DNA of 64,000 nucleotides, from contig OU342630.1 of assembly GCA_910589415.1 (NCBI GenBank), positions 40,890,012 through 40,954,011 of the forward strand. Direction: 5' to 3'. Of this stretch, positions 36,480-48,900 are shown piece after piece. This DNA is from Malachius bipustulatus (lineage: Eukaryota > Arthropoda > Insecta > Coleoptera > Melyridae). How positions within the stretch are numbered: position 1 is the stretch's first letter; each line of letters starts with the position of its first letter. Below the pieces are notes generated by a model that saw nothing but the letters and a program-made list of their open reading frames with translations, ran no database searches and was not told where the DNA came from. Made by a program: the position numbers and the translations under genes.

Positions 36480-36906
36480 AAGTGTAGGTTTCCACGTCTT
36501 GCCTCAAATAAAATCATTAGGATTCCGGGCCACTCTGGCGTGGTCCTGGAAGACTCACGACAAATGTTTCGTTCACAAGATTGCTGAGTCATTCGGTGTC
36601 TACGTAAAGCTGCATACCAAATACTCTTAGTTTTTATTTCTTCCTCCTTCCTTATTGACGTTATTTGACTGTTTAGGAATTTCAATTATTGGTTCACGAT
36701 ATAAACGAGTAGGTACAATATAGTGGGATGTGGTGTATTTCAATGTCTTCATATATGGAGTGCTCATCCTGGAGCAAAGAATGCTTGCCTATTTGCCCAA
36801 AAGGACAATTTCTCTTGTGTTCAGTAATGCGGGTGTTGACATTGCGTTTGGTGGTCCCGATGTACGTAGAACCATTGGAGTGTGATAGTTTATAAGCCAG
36901 ACAGCG
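36480..36906 (-). pseudogene. Penelope-like element relic (GIY-YIG endonuclease)
   Basis: The minus frame from 36909 reads YKLSHSNGSTYIGTTKRNVN, then TRITEHKRNC, then KHSLLQDEHSI. This fits the GIY-YIG nuclease domain found at the C-terminus of Penelope-like retroelements: YIG-T-x-R followed by TR-x-x-EH, then the S-x-L-x-x-H/E position. After a frameshift near 36700, EPIIEIPKQSNNVNKEGG matches the conserved end in which a helix with E-x-I-E-I is followed by a short N-x-x-x-G motif. The N-terminal RT is absent, so only the 3' ~430 bp survive. Confidence 0.6.
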
Positions 36907-37093
36907 CAAGAATATGAAATAAAAAAAGGATAGGTAGGAGGGACGCAGTGGCTTCGATCACTACTCGGAGAAGAGATTGAGTCTTTCTCCTTTCATCGTC
37001 CGGGTCCCGACTTTCAGCTGAATCTGGAGCATATGACGCCATGTCGACAAGAGAAAAAACCTGGGGCATCTTGAAAAAGTACTTTACGCTCAA

Positions 37094-37515
37094 ATTTATG
37101 CCATTGTACTCAACGCACAGATGCTGACAATTAAAATATTCTCAAACAGTCAAGCGGGTCTCAAAGCTCTTTGCAGCTCTAAACTGGTATGGAACTGTCA
37201 AACAGCACTCAATGTAGTAATTTAAAAAAAAACTTGTCTCTCCTCTTTATTTCAGGTCACTCTGTCTTTGGAGAAATCTGACCAGAAAGGGAACTGCTTT
37301 CAAATTTACAGGACCAGAACCGGTTGCCGGTTTATTTTCAAATATCGCCAAAGCAACAATAATAAACACCTAGGCAGAGAATAAAGTACGGCAGTACTGG
37401 AAAAGTCTACCAGGATTATCTTATTCTAAGGCCTTCATTAAAGGACCATAGAAGATCTGAGCTTAGAAACTACTGGAGCTCAAAAGGATAGACCTTAGGG
37501 ACCTATACAAATGTT
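37094..37515. other. No gene seen
   Basis: Unremarkable sequence between the Penelope relic and a MITE. Confidence 0.4.
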
Positions 37516-37518
37516 ACA

Positions 37519-37932
37519 TACAGGGTGGGCCATCGAAAAGGTAACAAGCCTAATAGTTTGGAAAGTGAAGATGTATGCGAAAAACGCCGAAACAGGTCGA
37601 TTTTGTTATCGAGGGGGACATATTTTCGTGACATATTTAACTACCAAAGTTCACCCCCTGGGTGTAGCCGTAGCGAAATCCAAAATGTTGGATATCGTTG
37701 TAAAGAAAATTCAATTAGCTTTCAAATGATGTATCACTCGATATCTTTTCCCTATGATGATAAGCAAAGGGGTAGCTACCCCTGCCAAGGGGGTGAACTT
37801 GGGTAGTTAAATTTGTCACTAAAATATGCCTACTTTGATAAAAAAATCGACCGGTTTCGGCGTTTTTCGCGTACATCTTCAGTTTCCAAGTGATTAAATA
37901 GGATTGTTACCTTTTCGATGGCCCACCCTGTA
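37519..37932. mobile_element. TA-flanked foldback MITE, CAGGGTGGGCCATCG ends
   Basis: TA-CAGGGTGGGCCATCGAAAAG opens and the exact complement closes the element, then TA. The arms are nearly the whole length: GCGAAAAACGCCGAAAC, CATATTTT and AACTACCAAAGTTCACCCCC on the left all recur inverted on the right. Open frames at 37511-37806 are by-products. Confidence 0.85.
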
Positions 37933-37989
37933 TATCGGATTAAATACTAATGTATACCATTTTCTTATTGTGAATTATCACGAATATAT

Positions 37990-38945
37990 TAAAGAGTGTT
38001 TTCTGTAAGGTTGGCCGAACTTCACAGGCTGATTCTTAAGACTAAAATCAACAAATATTTCCCATTAAAATGTGTCCGGAAATGCACCGTTTTTGCGATA
38101 CAGGGTGTCGAGGAAATATTCGTTTTTCCAGTTTTTTGACGATTTCTTAGGAACCGTGTGATATGCAATGTTCAGATCTTGTACACACCATTTGCTCACT
38201 GATCCCCTTATTTTCACTGTAAAATAAAGGTTTTGAAAAAATTTTTGGCGTAGGTCTAGGGTATTTTGGAGATTTTGACCCCCTGATTTCTACGTCACTG
38301 GAATAAATCCGAATTTAAGCAGCGCCTTTGAACCGCCCATGTTTTCTATACCAAAAAGGTACTTCTGGTTAACAGCTCTACAATGAACCGTTTCCGAGAT
38401 AAATGGGATTTTATCAGAGAAAACATAAATTTTTTTAAACGATTTTTCGACAGCATTTTGGAAAAATTAAAGTAAGTACCTACGTGTTAACTTATTCCTA
38501 TAATTAATGTTTTCTCTCATAAAATGACATTTTTCTCGGAAACGGTTCACTTTAGAGCCGTTAACCGAGAACCTTTTTGGTTTATAAAACATGGACGGTT
38601 TTAAGGCGCTGCTTAAAATTGCATTCATTCCAGTGGCGTAGAAATTAGGGCGTCGAAACCCTCAAAATACCCTAAATCTACGCCACTGAATTTTTTTACC
38701 TTTATTTTAGGGCGAAAATAAGGGGATCAGTGAGCACATAGTGTGTATAAGCTGAACATTGTATATTGTATCGCATACGGTTCCCGAGATATCGTCAAAA
38801 AAACTGGGAAAAGAATATTTTTTTCGAACCCTGTATCTCAAAAATGGTGCATTTACGGACACACGTTAATGGTAAATTTTTGGTTTATTTTAGTTTGAAG
38901 AATCAGCCTGTGAAGTTTGGCCAACCTTACAATAAACACCCTGTA
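37990..38945. mobile_element. TA-flanked foldback element with ~450-bp arms
   Basis: The right end CACCCTGTA is intact; the left end (AAGAGTGTTT) has mutated. Shared inverted blocks include GTAAGGTTGGCC, AATCAGCCTGTGAAG, ACAGGGTGTCGAGG-like, CACTGATCCCCTTATTTTC and GAACCGTTTCCGAGA. An inner TACAGGGTG at 38099 pairs with CCCTGTATC at 38829. Noncoding. Confidence 0.8.
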
Positions 38946-38964
38946 TTGTTTTTTTATTTGTCCT

Positions 38965-39163
38965 GTAATTGGACTAGTTTCTGTTGGGCAAATTTGAAAC
39001 AAATAAATAAATATAAATGGTTAAACTCGTATTGAATGCTAGAGATTCCAATAGCGAAAATATGACATATTTTCGCTATTGGAATCTAGCATTCAATACG
39101 AGTTTAACCATTTATATTTATTTATTTGTTTCAAATTTGCCCAACAGAAACTAGTCCAATTAC
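38965..39163. repeat. Near-perfect 199-bp palindrome
   Basis: Arms of about 98 bp (left starting GTAATTGGACTAGTTTCTG) are identical after reverse complementing, apart from a 2-bp insertion on the left (GCTAGAGATT against GCTAGATT). The loop is only about one base. The arms include ATAAATAAATATAAATGG. Such identity implies very recent origin or a foldback sequencing/assembly artefact. Confidence 0.9.
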
Positions 39164-39788
39164 GTATAGGGTGTTACATTTAAAAATTCAAAGTTACTAA
39201 TAATATCAGACAAAATGAAAATCTGGCAGCATTGCACATATCAAACATGAAATCTCATTATGAATGGTAGGTGGACACAATCCAACTTATTTTGATCTAA
39301 TTTTTTATCACTTTCTCTCTCTCTTTCTTTAAGTTTCTCCTTAAGCTAATGATTGGAAAAATATCGTGGTTGCCTAATGAGACGCAGAAAAATATACATA
39401 ACAGTTCAGCAAAACAGCAACATTCTATTGTGCAACTGTCAGACAGTCGTCTCTTGCGATTTCTAGAACTGTAATTGGATCATTATCCATTAATCTAGTT
39501 GAACAGGATGAATTATTGTACTAGTGAACAAATACTCACGCCTTAACCACAAATCTAGCTCTTACTCAAAGTCTGTTTCTGATGAGGCTAAATAAAGTTT
39601 TGTTGTTGTGTTTACTGAAGCTGTAGAATCAGAAGACTGTTTTTCGCTTGTTTTTCTTTTTATAATGATGTCAACATTCCCATTAGAAGCCAGCTAGAGA
39701 CTCTGAATGATACAAAAATAATTTAATCTTTCATTACCTAATATCTTTAGCCTTACATCCTTTACAACCTTATCAAATTAAAACGTGA
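39164..39788. other. No gene seen
   Basis: Begins with GTATAGGGTGTT directly after the palindrome, possibly a TE end. A CT-rich run lies near 39311-39330. Nothing else. Confidence 0.4.
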
Positions 39789-39932
39789 TATAGTTGGACC
39801 AGAGATATAACGAAACGACTTCTGACATTTTATCAATTTTTGGATTATTGAAAATATTGAAATATTGTTGAAGTCATAAAATATGACAGTTTAACAATTA
39901 AATTTTTTCGTTATATCTCTTGGTCGACTATA
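39789..39932. mobile_element. Small TA-ended MITE
   Basis: TATAGTTGGACCAGAGATAT and ACGAAA at the left are repeated inverted at the right (TTCGTTATATCTCTTGGTCG then ACTATA), with one or two mismatches over ~26 bp. The element is 144 bp, AT-rich, and noncoding. Confidence 0.75.
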
Positions 39933-42085
39933 CTTCTATTAATTACTAACAGATGAAATAGAGAACTGTACAATTCTCAAAAGAGTTGATTAGAATAGCT
40001 GCCCAATAAGATTGATTAAAAAGATGATTTAAATTAAAAAGTAGAGGTCGACATTCTTGAAAAAAAGTTACCTATTTTTATGCCATGCAAGGTAATTTTC
40101 AAATCGATTTTAAGCGAAAACGGTGCATGTTATCGAAATTCAACAGGACGACCTTTTTTGTGTAAAAAACTTCAACATTTCATAAACTAATATCAAATCC
40201 TGGTACGAGGTACGTACAAAAAAAGTTAGGGTGGTTTTAACCTCACTCTTCACCTATCTGACCCCCCCTAATGGAAATTCTTCAAATGTTGTAATTGCAT
40301 CTTATTGGACATAAAAAGTTTGATAAATTCTCAAAATTTCACTTTTATATCTTGAACGGGTTCGTAGATATTAAATAAAAACCATCTTCATGGGCTCCCC
40401 TTTCGGCGGCTGTAGCCCCCGTAGGAAGCATTTCTCGACCTAATTTTTATAGGAACTTTTTTTCATATTTTTGAAAATAGAATCTGCTGTTTCAGTATTT
40501 CACGCTAATTACGGGACAGCCTGTAGACCTACACAATATTTTTCCGTCTGAAGAAGTGTATTATATATGTATAGAGTGCAGTGTTGTGACTTTTTTCGCA
40601 CAAAATTGGCCATATCTTCTTAAGGCAGCCATGTTGGAGAAAAAAATATATTAACTTAGAATTCTTAATACGTGTCCGCCATTTCAGGATTACTCTGTAG
40701 ATCCGATAGAACAAACATCCAGAGTGATTCATTTTTAGTAAAATATACCACATTTATCTCACGATATGTTTTATTTTGATCTATGAGGTATATTATACTT
40801 AATTATATCTTCGCACTAATACCCAAACAGCAGGGTGTCTTAGAACCCTGACCGTTAATCCAGACAGGAAACTCTGGACACAAACTGCATGGGGCTGCTA
40901 ATTTTCTTTTCATGCCAGCTTCATCACTGATAAATTATTTAACAAGAAATTTTACAACTCATGGGAGAAGAAGCCAAGAAATAAGTGTTGAATATCAATT
41001 TTTGTTTAAAAACCTTAAAATAATTAACTGGCTTTGATTTAATATTTTTATTTCTTCAATTTTTATTATACCTAATGTATAATTTATAATTTCTTAATTC
41101 CATATAATTTGAAATTCTAATTCCATATTACGATTAGTTTGGAAGCAAGGCATAGTTTCATGCAGGTATGACTGAGTATAAAAACCTGCTTTAATCATGT
41201 TCATCCATAAATTAAAACCTTATTTAGCCTTTGGGGACAGCTTCTCAGAAATCAGGGATATTTTTTATATCTCAGAGTAGTTTCTGGAGACATTAATTTA
41301 CCAAAAACTACTGCAGAACAGCAAGGAGCATCAGGTCTCTTGTATAATGTGAGCACCGACATAAATTTAGAATTTTTAATCTAACAGCATTCAAAAGACT
41401 TTTTATTCGACTAACTTTTTGATTAAATTTATTAATGAAATTTGGTTTGTAAATTTGGTGCGGATGAGGGTAGAGCACACTATTTGAGTTTCATTAAAAT
41501 CTAGGAAGGCATCGTAAGACGCGGAAACTAGAACTGGATTAATAAATTTAATAATAACTCAAGAATTCCTGAAAGGATTTGCAAATGAAGGTAAAATATT
41601 TGGATTCGAGGTATTCTGTATTAAATTAATCATTTAGGAGTTCTGTATTTTAGTCTCGGCTGCTTATTATGTCTTATTATTAAATTAATGTATTTATACA
41701 ATACACGCATTGTCGCTAACAAAACAAAGGGGTTGTATAAATGAATATAGCTGTCCAAATGAAATATTTCAAAGGAAGGATATATTCTTTAACATATTAT
41801 TCTTGTAATATTGAGCCCCATATTGTTCTTGCTCAAAGAATTGCATCACAAAAAAATTTATATTATATTAACAATCATACACTTTCACACTTCACTGGCT
41901 TCATTATAATGATATTGCATTTTTCAGAAACAAATTTTCAGATTACTGCTACCATAGAGATAGAAAAGAAAGGAGCCGCTATGATCACCTAATATTACAT
42001 TAAAAAACGGCATCACTGGGTGGAGCTTATAGGAGTAACAATATGGCGTCTCGACAGGGTCAGACTTAATTTTTATTTGCAAAAT
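39933..42085. other. No gene seen; partial TE end at 40.5 kb
   Basis: The AT-rich region contains a TE-like end, TTACGGGACAGCCTGTA, at 40509-40525 and the partial element at 40527-40700. The 83-codon plus frame at 41741-41992 has no recognisable motif. Confidence 0.4.
40527..40700. mobile_element. Partial copy of the 49.4-kb element
   Basis: Contains GTGTCCGCCATTTC and, 100 bp away, CTGAAGAAGTGTA, matching in inverted orientation the left ~190 bp of the element at 49434-50068 (TGAAGAAGGG...GAAATGGCGGACAC), including the GTTGTGACTTTTTT block. Only one end is present. Confidence 0.6.
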
Positions 42086-42087
42086 TT

Positions 42088-42435
42088 TCATAAATAAAAA
42101 TGTTTCTCACATTTCATATATATTTTTAACACGTCTTCAGATGGATATTGCAGACCTTTTTTGTTTTTCAAGTCAATAAAAGAATATAAAATATCCGGCA
42201 AATAATCATGGTCATTTTCAATTTTAGATTTTAGTGTACTATGCAAGTAGGTACGGTCCTGTATATTGTTGACACTTACCTTTGGAATGTTATTTCGGAG
42301 GATTTTTTTTATCAACGCAGACTCTACTACAGCAGGTACGAACTGCACAAGAAACCATCTTTGTTTTTTCGATTTAACACCAAAAATCTTAAAGACAGTC
42401 CTTAAATCAAATGAAACATCACAAAAAGCCTTCAC
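42088..42435 (-). CDS. Unrecognised 115-aa ORF, possibly a transposase C-terminal fragment
   Basis: The protein begins MKAFCDVSFDLRTVFKIFGV and has coding-like composition (SKKQRWFLVQFVPAVVESAL, IQDRTYLHSTLKSKI), ending KKGLQYPSEDVLKIYMKCEK-HF. The last motif, G-L-x-Y-P-S-E plus a helix with C-E-K, resembles the C-terminus of P-element/THAP9-type transposases (G-G-L-x-Y-P-S). That likeness is weak and from memory of the pattern only. No start context or splice site decides the true ends. It could equally be a host gene exon. Nothing similar is nearby. Confidence 0.35.
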   Translation of the reverse strand: MKAFCDVSFDLRTVFKIFGVKSKKQRWFLVQFVPAVVESALIKKILRNNIPKVSVNNIQDRTYLHSTLKSKIENDHDYLPDILYSFIDLKNKKGLQYPSEDVLKIYMKCEKHFYL

Positions 42436-42463
42436 TCAAGATAATAGCATAAGTTTGACATAA

Positions 42464-45400
42464 AAGTCGTATCAATATGGCGGACCTGATCCCATCTGTG
42501 TCACGTCATGTCGTCTCCTCTCTATTCTATCTCTATGACTGCTACCAATTTCGAGCAACGGAATGAACTTTGTTTCAAACATATTATGGAAACATACATA
42601 ATACATATAATTTTTTATTTAGATGGACTTGTCAAACAGCTGTCAAGTTGGTACCCTGTGCAATCTTTAAACAGTAATTTTCATACTGTCGGATGGTAGC
42701 CTGTTTTCTTGACCTTGGCAAAAAATTTACGTTGTGACTAAAGTAACGGCAACATTCCCCGATTCGGGTATAGGCTATGACGTCACCTGCAAATCATGTT
42801 TCCTTGTTGTAAGTTGCACTGTTATAAAACGCAAATTAAAAACTTCAAATTACTTTATTTTCTTTGAAAATAGTCCTTTTTTAATAGATTTTTTTATTTT
42901 TTGAAGATAAATTTAACTGTTGCTTGGATTGACTATTATCTAATGACGTTTTGCGAAAACTAGGTCTGGTTCCTCAGTCGGTACTCTAGTCACAGAAAAA
43001 CGCTAAGAAGCTTATTGAAAAGTTGAAGTTGTCAAATTGACAAACCAAATTATCAAAATCAAAATTATTAAAATGCTGAGGCAGGTAAATTTATTTCAAA
43101 AGAAAGAAAAGAATGAATAATCAAATGCTATAAACAATAATAATTATTGAAACATGTTTCTCCAGATTAAGCAAAAATACAGTTTAATCGCATTCCTTAA
43201 AATATTCCTTGAGAAATTCTTTAAAAATGATTAATGAATGTAAGTACCTCTATTTGTCAATGATAGATCTTCTATTTTTAACATTTTTACCTATAACTAA
43301 GAAGGAATCGGTCTAATCCTACAAACATAAGATTTATAAGAGTAAATAGCTAGGTACTTACACTTAAAAGTCTCTAAAATTTTCCAATTTACCTAAAAAA
43401 ATTGCGTTTATAGTTTTTCGGATTTTAAATTTTGAAATGAAATGACATCTCAACTAATCGACATAACCTAAATTAGTTTAGGAACTATCCTAGTGACTAT
43501 TCTAGTAACAACTATCACCATAACCAACCTAATCAGTCTTGTTGCCAATCGTTCCCCTAGAATTTTGACTTGGTGGAATCCATCTAAATAAAAAATAAAG
43601 TATAGGTGAAGCTTCAAAGCAGGTATATTACTTTACGACCCTTAATGTGCCTATACATTCACATGAAAATGATGATTTTGACAAAAATTCTCACATGCCT
43701 GCCTTTATTTAGATGTGCGTCATCGTTGTAGTGATATTGGCATGTGACCAGTACAGTAGTCACTGCCGTGATCCCAAGATCCCAAGAAAAGTCACAACAA
43801 GGATAAGGTGCTAAATCGGTAGACCTTGCCGGGCCAGTTAATAGTAGCACGGCCATAAACACGCGGCCCGCATTAGAATAGCTATTAATTATTATTAATC
43901 ATCATTGAAAATCTTTTCAGGAAAACGTGTATTAGTAATTAAAAATGTTTGTTGTGACAGTAACAAAATTATTCGAATTAGGCATATTATGCCCTCTCAC
44001 AGTTTTAATTTTGAAAATGTTTAAGTTATTCTGTAATCATAAAGAAACTGTTAATTATTGAGTATCTAGTATCAGCATGCTCAGAAAATAATTCTCTTTC
44101 GATGGACACCATTGCCATTCTTGTAGCTAAAAGGGGTGAAAAATAAATTGCAAATATGTGATTTCCCATGCTATTCGCCTGTGTTCTGCTTTGAAACTTG
44201 TCATACACGGTAGGCATAAAATGAATTTTATAGAATTTCATACCTGTGTCCTTAGTGCACTTATTCATAAAAATCGTGATGACGTGGTGAAATCGATTCA
44301 AATGTTATAAAATAAATCATTCAAGAATACACAAAATTTACACAATCTGCAGAATCTCAAGACCGCTAAGAGATTTTTTACAAACTAGCAACTAGCATGA
44401 ATGTATTCGCAGTTGGACATCAAAAGAGGATCGTAGTAACCCTACGAGACTGACGTTGAAATTCTACGAGAGGACGATGTTTTGAGAGGAAAAATAAATA
44501 TAAATGTTAGGGCGCAACAATAACATAATAATGTAATCTCTAATTGGATAGACGGTCATTTTGTGGGAACCTGCAGTTGCCGTATAAGATGTTTAAGTAG
44601 GTACACGAAATTTAATTTCTTTAGGAGAACCATCTGGAACTTGTCAATTTTTTTTAATTTTTCTTTCCAAATAGCTGGAACTTGGTAATATAATAATAAT
44701 GTAAAACTGTCGCTTTTGCCAGAAGGATCCATTCTCTAAAACTGCTTAGACTAATAAGTGGCATAAAACAGTTCGTTCTTTATAATATAGATACCTAGTA
44801 GGATTCTATATCCTTATTTTCGCTTCTTTACTTGACAACTGGCATTTATTTTCACATGTAATACCACTAGAGGTCAAATTATTTCCGGAAATTTTTTCGA
44901 GCTCACGAATATTTTGAAAATTATCGCGAGCCGAAGGCGAGGGCAAAATTTCCTGGTATAATTTGATTTCGATGAGTGGCATTTGGAAAGAAAATTTCAC
45001 AACAAAATAATTAGTTTTGAATATGGCGCGATTAAGTTTCAAAAGTCATATGTGACGTCATACTAACCGTCCGAATTAAGATTTTTTATTTCACCAGAAA
45101 ATGTCAAACAGTTAAATTTCAAGGTGTGAACGAGCGTAAATTATTAAAGGAATCATTCAAACAATGAATTGAACGGTTAAAGTCAGTTTGACAGCCACTG
45201 ACAACTACATAAAATTTATTCAAGTAGTGACATTCTTTTCTCTGTGTTGTGCATTTAATTTTCATTCAAAACCAATGTTGACGTGTACTTTTTATGCGGA
45301 ATGGAGTGTTTAGACAAACTTGACGGTTTCTATGAGAACCACGTAAATGAAACAAAATAAATCGAACTATTAGAAGGATGGGTATTCTTAATCGATACAT

Positions 45401-45910
45401 ATGACTTTTTAAACTTAATCGTACTATAGACAAATTACAATATAATTGTTAAATAAAAATATGACATGGCGATGTAACATGGCGGCGTAACAGAATCACG
45501 TGACAACGCCAAACTGACGTTTAATAACTGCGCCGCCATTATTAGCGCTGTCAAACACAAATTTTAGTTTCTAACCTTCACCAGCCGAGTGTGGTTTCTG
45601 ATAATGATAAGTCGACAATTGCGGTAGGTATAATAGTATGATTAGTATTGATTAGATGCCATTCTTTCATAGCGCAAGGATTTGCTCAGCAAATGGATTC
45701 TAGCAACAAAAAGTGCCATACAATTAATTATAAAGATAAAGTGGTCGAACCCCCATGAATTCGCCGTGAGTTAATTCGAAAAATTAGGTAAGTACCTACC
45801 TATTTCAAATAGAATTACTAAATTATTGAGTAAATCATTTTTTGAATAGTGAATAATGATTTCATACGTGCATGGTAATACGCGAAAACATCACTTTAAT
45901 ATTAAATTAC
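42464..45910. other. No gene seen
   Basis: 3.4 kb without recognisable coding motifs or clear inverted repeats. Open frames of 60-91 codons (42508-42699, 43659-43862, 44026-44301, 44806-45042) show no domain. Confidence 0.4.
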
Positions 45911-46534
45911 ACAGGGTGTCTGCTTAAGGCTGGCCACCGGCTATATCTCGGAAACTAACGGGCCTAGAACCTCAAAATAAAAAATTTCCAGACATAAGTG
46001 ATCACGAGAAATTCAATGAAAATATTTTCAAGATGGCCGCACTTCCGGAAATACCGGAAGTTGACACCTACTTCGTTATTTTAACAGGAACATCCTGTAT
46101 ATTATTATATTTTTGAAATGTCTGAAAAAATCGAATACAGGTGGTTTTCACATAGAAGGATACTATGTGAAAAGTGATAGGGACATGTAAACCGTTTTTA
46201 GATATCTTGAGTCGTTCTAGTTCTAGACTGCTTTGAATCTGAAAATTTTCGATTTTCACTTGTTTATAACTCATGAACCGCTCAATCTAAATTCCAATGG
46301 TGAAAACTACCTGTATTCGATTTTTTCAGACATTTCAAAAATATAATAATATACAGGATGTTCCTGTTAAAATAACGAAGTAGGTGTCAACTTCCGGTAT
46401 TTCCAGAAGTGCGGCCATCTTCAAAAATATTTTCATTGAATTTCTCGTGATCACTTATGTCTGGAAATTTTTTATTTTTAGGTTCTAGGCCCATTAGTTT
46501 CCGAGGTGGCCAGCCTTAAGCAGACACCCTGTAT
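45911..46534. mobile_element. Foldback element ending ACAGGGTGTCTGCTTAAGG, with the recurring core
   Basis: Arms of about 230 bp: CAGGGTGTCTGCTTAAGGCT, GGCCGCACTTCCGGAAATAC and a TACAGGATGTTCCTGTTAAA-type block pair inverted with 46325-46533. TA follows the right end; the left flank has CA. The centre (46183-46310) is the core with GGGACATGTAAACCG and CGATTTTCACTTGTTTATAA seen in other elements. The ORF 46068-46274 is a by-product. Confidence 0.8.
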
Positions 46535-47800
46535 AATAGAAACTTTAACAAAACGCTTTGGTTGATTATTAATAACAGCAACAATCAACAGTTGAGGTTT
46601 ATAAAGTTCCGGGTTGTCACTTTTAAACGTCAAAAAATTTCCACTATAATACCCTCCAGCTTACCCCAGCAGGAGAAAATGTCCGATATAATACACAAAT
46701 AAAAATGGCAACGGTAAGTAATGCTCGTACTGTATTGGCTGAAAATTGATGGCGTGAAATTGTCAGTAAAATTCATAAATTAATTAAATTTATGGTAGGA
46801 AAAAGTGTCAGTTTTACATGAATAATAGTATATAGCATAGCTCGTAATAACTTTTTATGAGATGTGATGGGATGGAGCTTGACGAATTTTCAACCTACTT
46901 AATTGTAGACAACGAGTAGAAAATCACCAAGGGATCAAAGCTTTCATTATTTATTTCAAAAAAATACGTCTTAGCAGGTATTCAAGAAGAGTGCGAGGTA
47001 TTCAATAGACAGTGCGAGATTATGAAGACTGCTCTGTTTATACAGGGTTTCTGACTGATAACTGATAACACCAAAGGAATGTATCCAGTTACCAGTGTCA
47101 GTAACCCTTGAAAAGCCAGAAATGCTTTACTTCGACGCTAGAGGGCATTGAGATTATTTTCTAAATTTTCTCTCACAACTTTCGAACCAGCATTTATTCC
47201 ATTTAAACAAGTAATTTACAATATTAATTTGCATCTTATTTTAATATATTTGAGCCACAAACTGTGATGAACCTTTCAACCCTCTTAAGAGTGAATTTTC
47301 ATTTTTTTGTTCACACAACAATAATATCTTGAGAGCATCTACATAGAGCTGTTAACTAATCAAGTATAATACTTTTTTGTGTCTTATCATGATAATTTAG
47401 TATTCTGCTTTATTCTTGAGATAGGTAGGTTTTTCGTTAAATTCTCCACAATGTATCGCAAATTTGATTAGCTCTACGAAACTGGAACTTTTATTAGATT
47501 CAGGTTTTACTTTGATAACTCAGGAATCGATAAAACAGGTTAAAATAGAGTTATTTTGCAATATAAAGTTTTTGCCAGAAACGTTCCCTTTTCCCACTTC
47601 GACGCTAAAATTTGAGAAGTTTGCAAGAAATACAAACAAAAACCAGCTTCAGCGCCCTGTATTTAACGCCCGAATTTAAGCGTTTGTGTAAAAAACTTCA
47701 TATGGAAAAGTAAAATTATTTTCTTATTTTTTAATCGAGAACGTTATGTTTGTGAGATTAAAGCGCTACTACTTGTTTTAAAGATGCCTCAGATCGTTTT
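46535..47800. other. No gene seen
   Basis: Nothing recognised. The 71-codon plus frame at 47464-47679 has no motif. Confidence 0.4.
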
Positions 47801-47801
47801 A

Positions 47802-48897
47802 TGCCCGGTTTCACCAACAGCAAATAAATCTCTAAATAACTATTGAATGAATAAGTTTTATTCTCTAGTTAAATCTATTCTTGTTTCCGTTTGACAGCTC
47901 AGTTAGTTATTCATAAAATAGGCAGATATTCAGTACAATTTCGACCATAAATTGTACATTTATGCATGAAATTGCAGTAACGTCACCTTAAATTTAAAAA
48001 AATAATATCCTTTATTCGAGTTGTGTCTGGTTAATTTATTCATTCCAACGTGCGCTTTGCGTGGATACACATAATCCTATTACAATTATTAAACAAACCA
48101 TAGTGTATCAACTTTTTAAGATGATGAACAACAGTGAAGAGTGAAAATGAAGCGAAAACTCATACAGTTTTTCCCAAGTCACTCCCTGCTACTTGCGTGT
48201 GCTTTTTGGAAAGCAAGCCGAAGGACTAAAGAATGAATATGAAGCAATGCTGATTTTCCCTCTTGTTCAAGTGTGCAAGGTTTCATCTGGCTGGGACGCC
48301 TTCTTGCCTCGTGCTCTTCATCTGAAGACTCGGAAAAAAGCGATGAAGATGCTGAAAGGCTAGTTCGAAAAATAACTGATTATGATAGCAGTGTTTGATA
48401 AATCTTATTTAGAATAAATTGAAGTACCTTGTAATATTCAAATAACTTTAGTAGGTACCTATTAACTGGAATAATAATTCATTTCTTAAACACTTTCCTA
48501 TGGTCCATTTAATTATTATAAACTTTGTAGGTAGTAATTATTGTTGTATAGCTATTATAATATCAACACACCAGACAACAAAATTTAATAAAAAACAAGT
48601 TTTTTGTGTTTTTTTTTACCTTTGATTTACCAATCCCTCCCATAAAATACACTATAAGATTAACTTTGGAGTATTTTCTCACATTAATCAGTGTTGTAGA
48701 GCTACAGAAGGAAAATTGAGGTTAGAAAACTATGAATAGAGACGTTAACTGGAACTATTTGGCTGGTTAGTTTATTTGCCGATTTATTCATAGAATAGAG
48801 CTATTCGTGTTTGGTGAAACAGAAGCTGTCACTTTTTAACCAATGAATAAGTTTAATCTATGAATAAGGTCTTATTTACTGTTGGTGAAACCGGGCA
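47802..48897. mobile_element. PIF/Harbinger-like nonautonomous element with TTA target duplications
   Basis: The element starts TGCCCGGTTTCACCAACAG and ends with the complement CTGTTGGTGAAACCGGGCA; TTA flanks both ends (47799-47801 and 48898-48900). A TWA target duplication and such C/G-rich tips fit the PIF/Harbinger superfamily. Terminal repeats are about 27 bp, with further inverted ATTCATAGAATA-type words inside. A ~50-codon remnant is the only coding-like content. Confidence 0.65.
48243..48398 (+). pseudogene. Short coding-like remnant in the Harbinger-like element
   Basis: An open stretch of 51 codons ends with an acidic, serine-rich tail (CSSSEDSEKSDEDAERLV, then RKITDYDSSV and stop). 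It has no start codon context and is preceded by a stop. It might be the C-terminus of the element's original transposase or accessory protein. Function cannot be told. Confidence 0.25.
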
Positions 48898-48900
48898 TTA

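Noticed and set aside
37511..37806. Overlapping plus-strand ORFs (72 and 93 codons)
   Set aside because: They lie within a foldback MITE and arise from its repeat sequence.
46068..46274. ORF starting MSYKQVKI, also seen at 32707-32910
   Set aside because: The likeness between the two proteins comes from the shared noncoding repeat core; different frames and no conservation beyond it.
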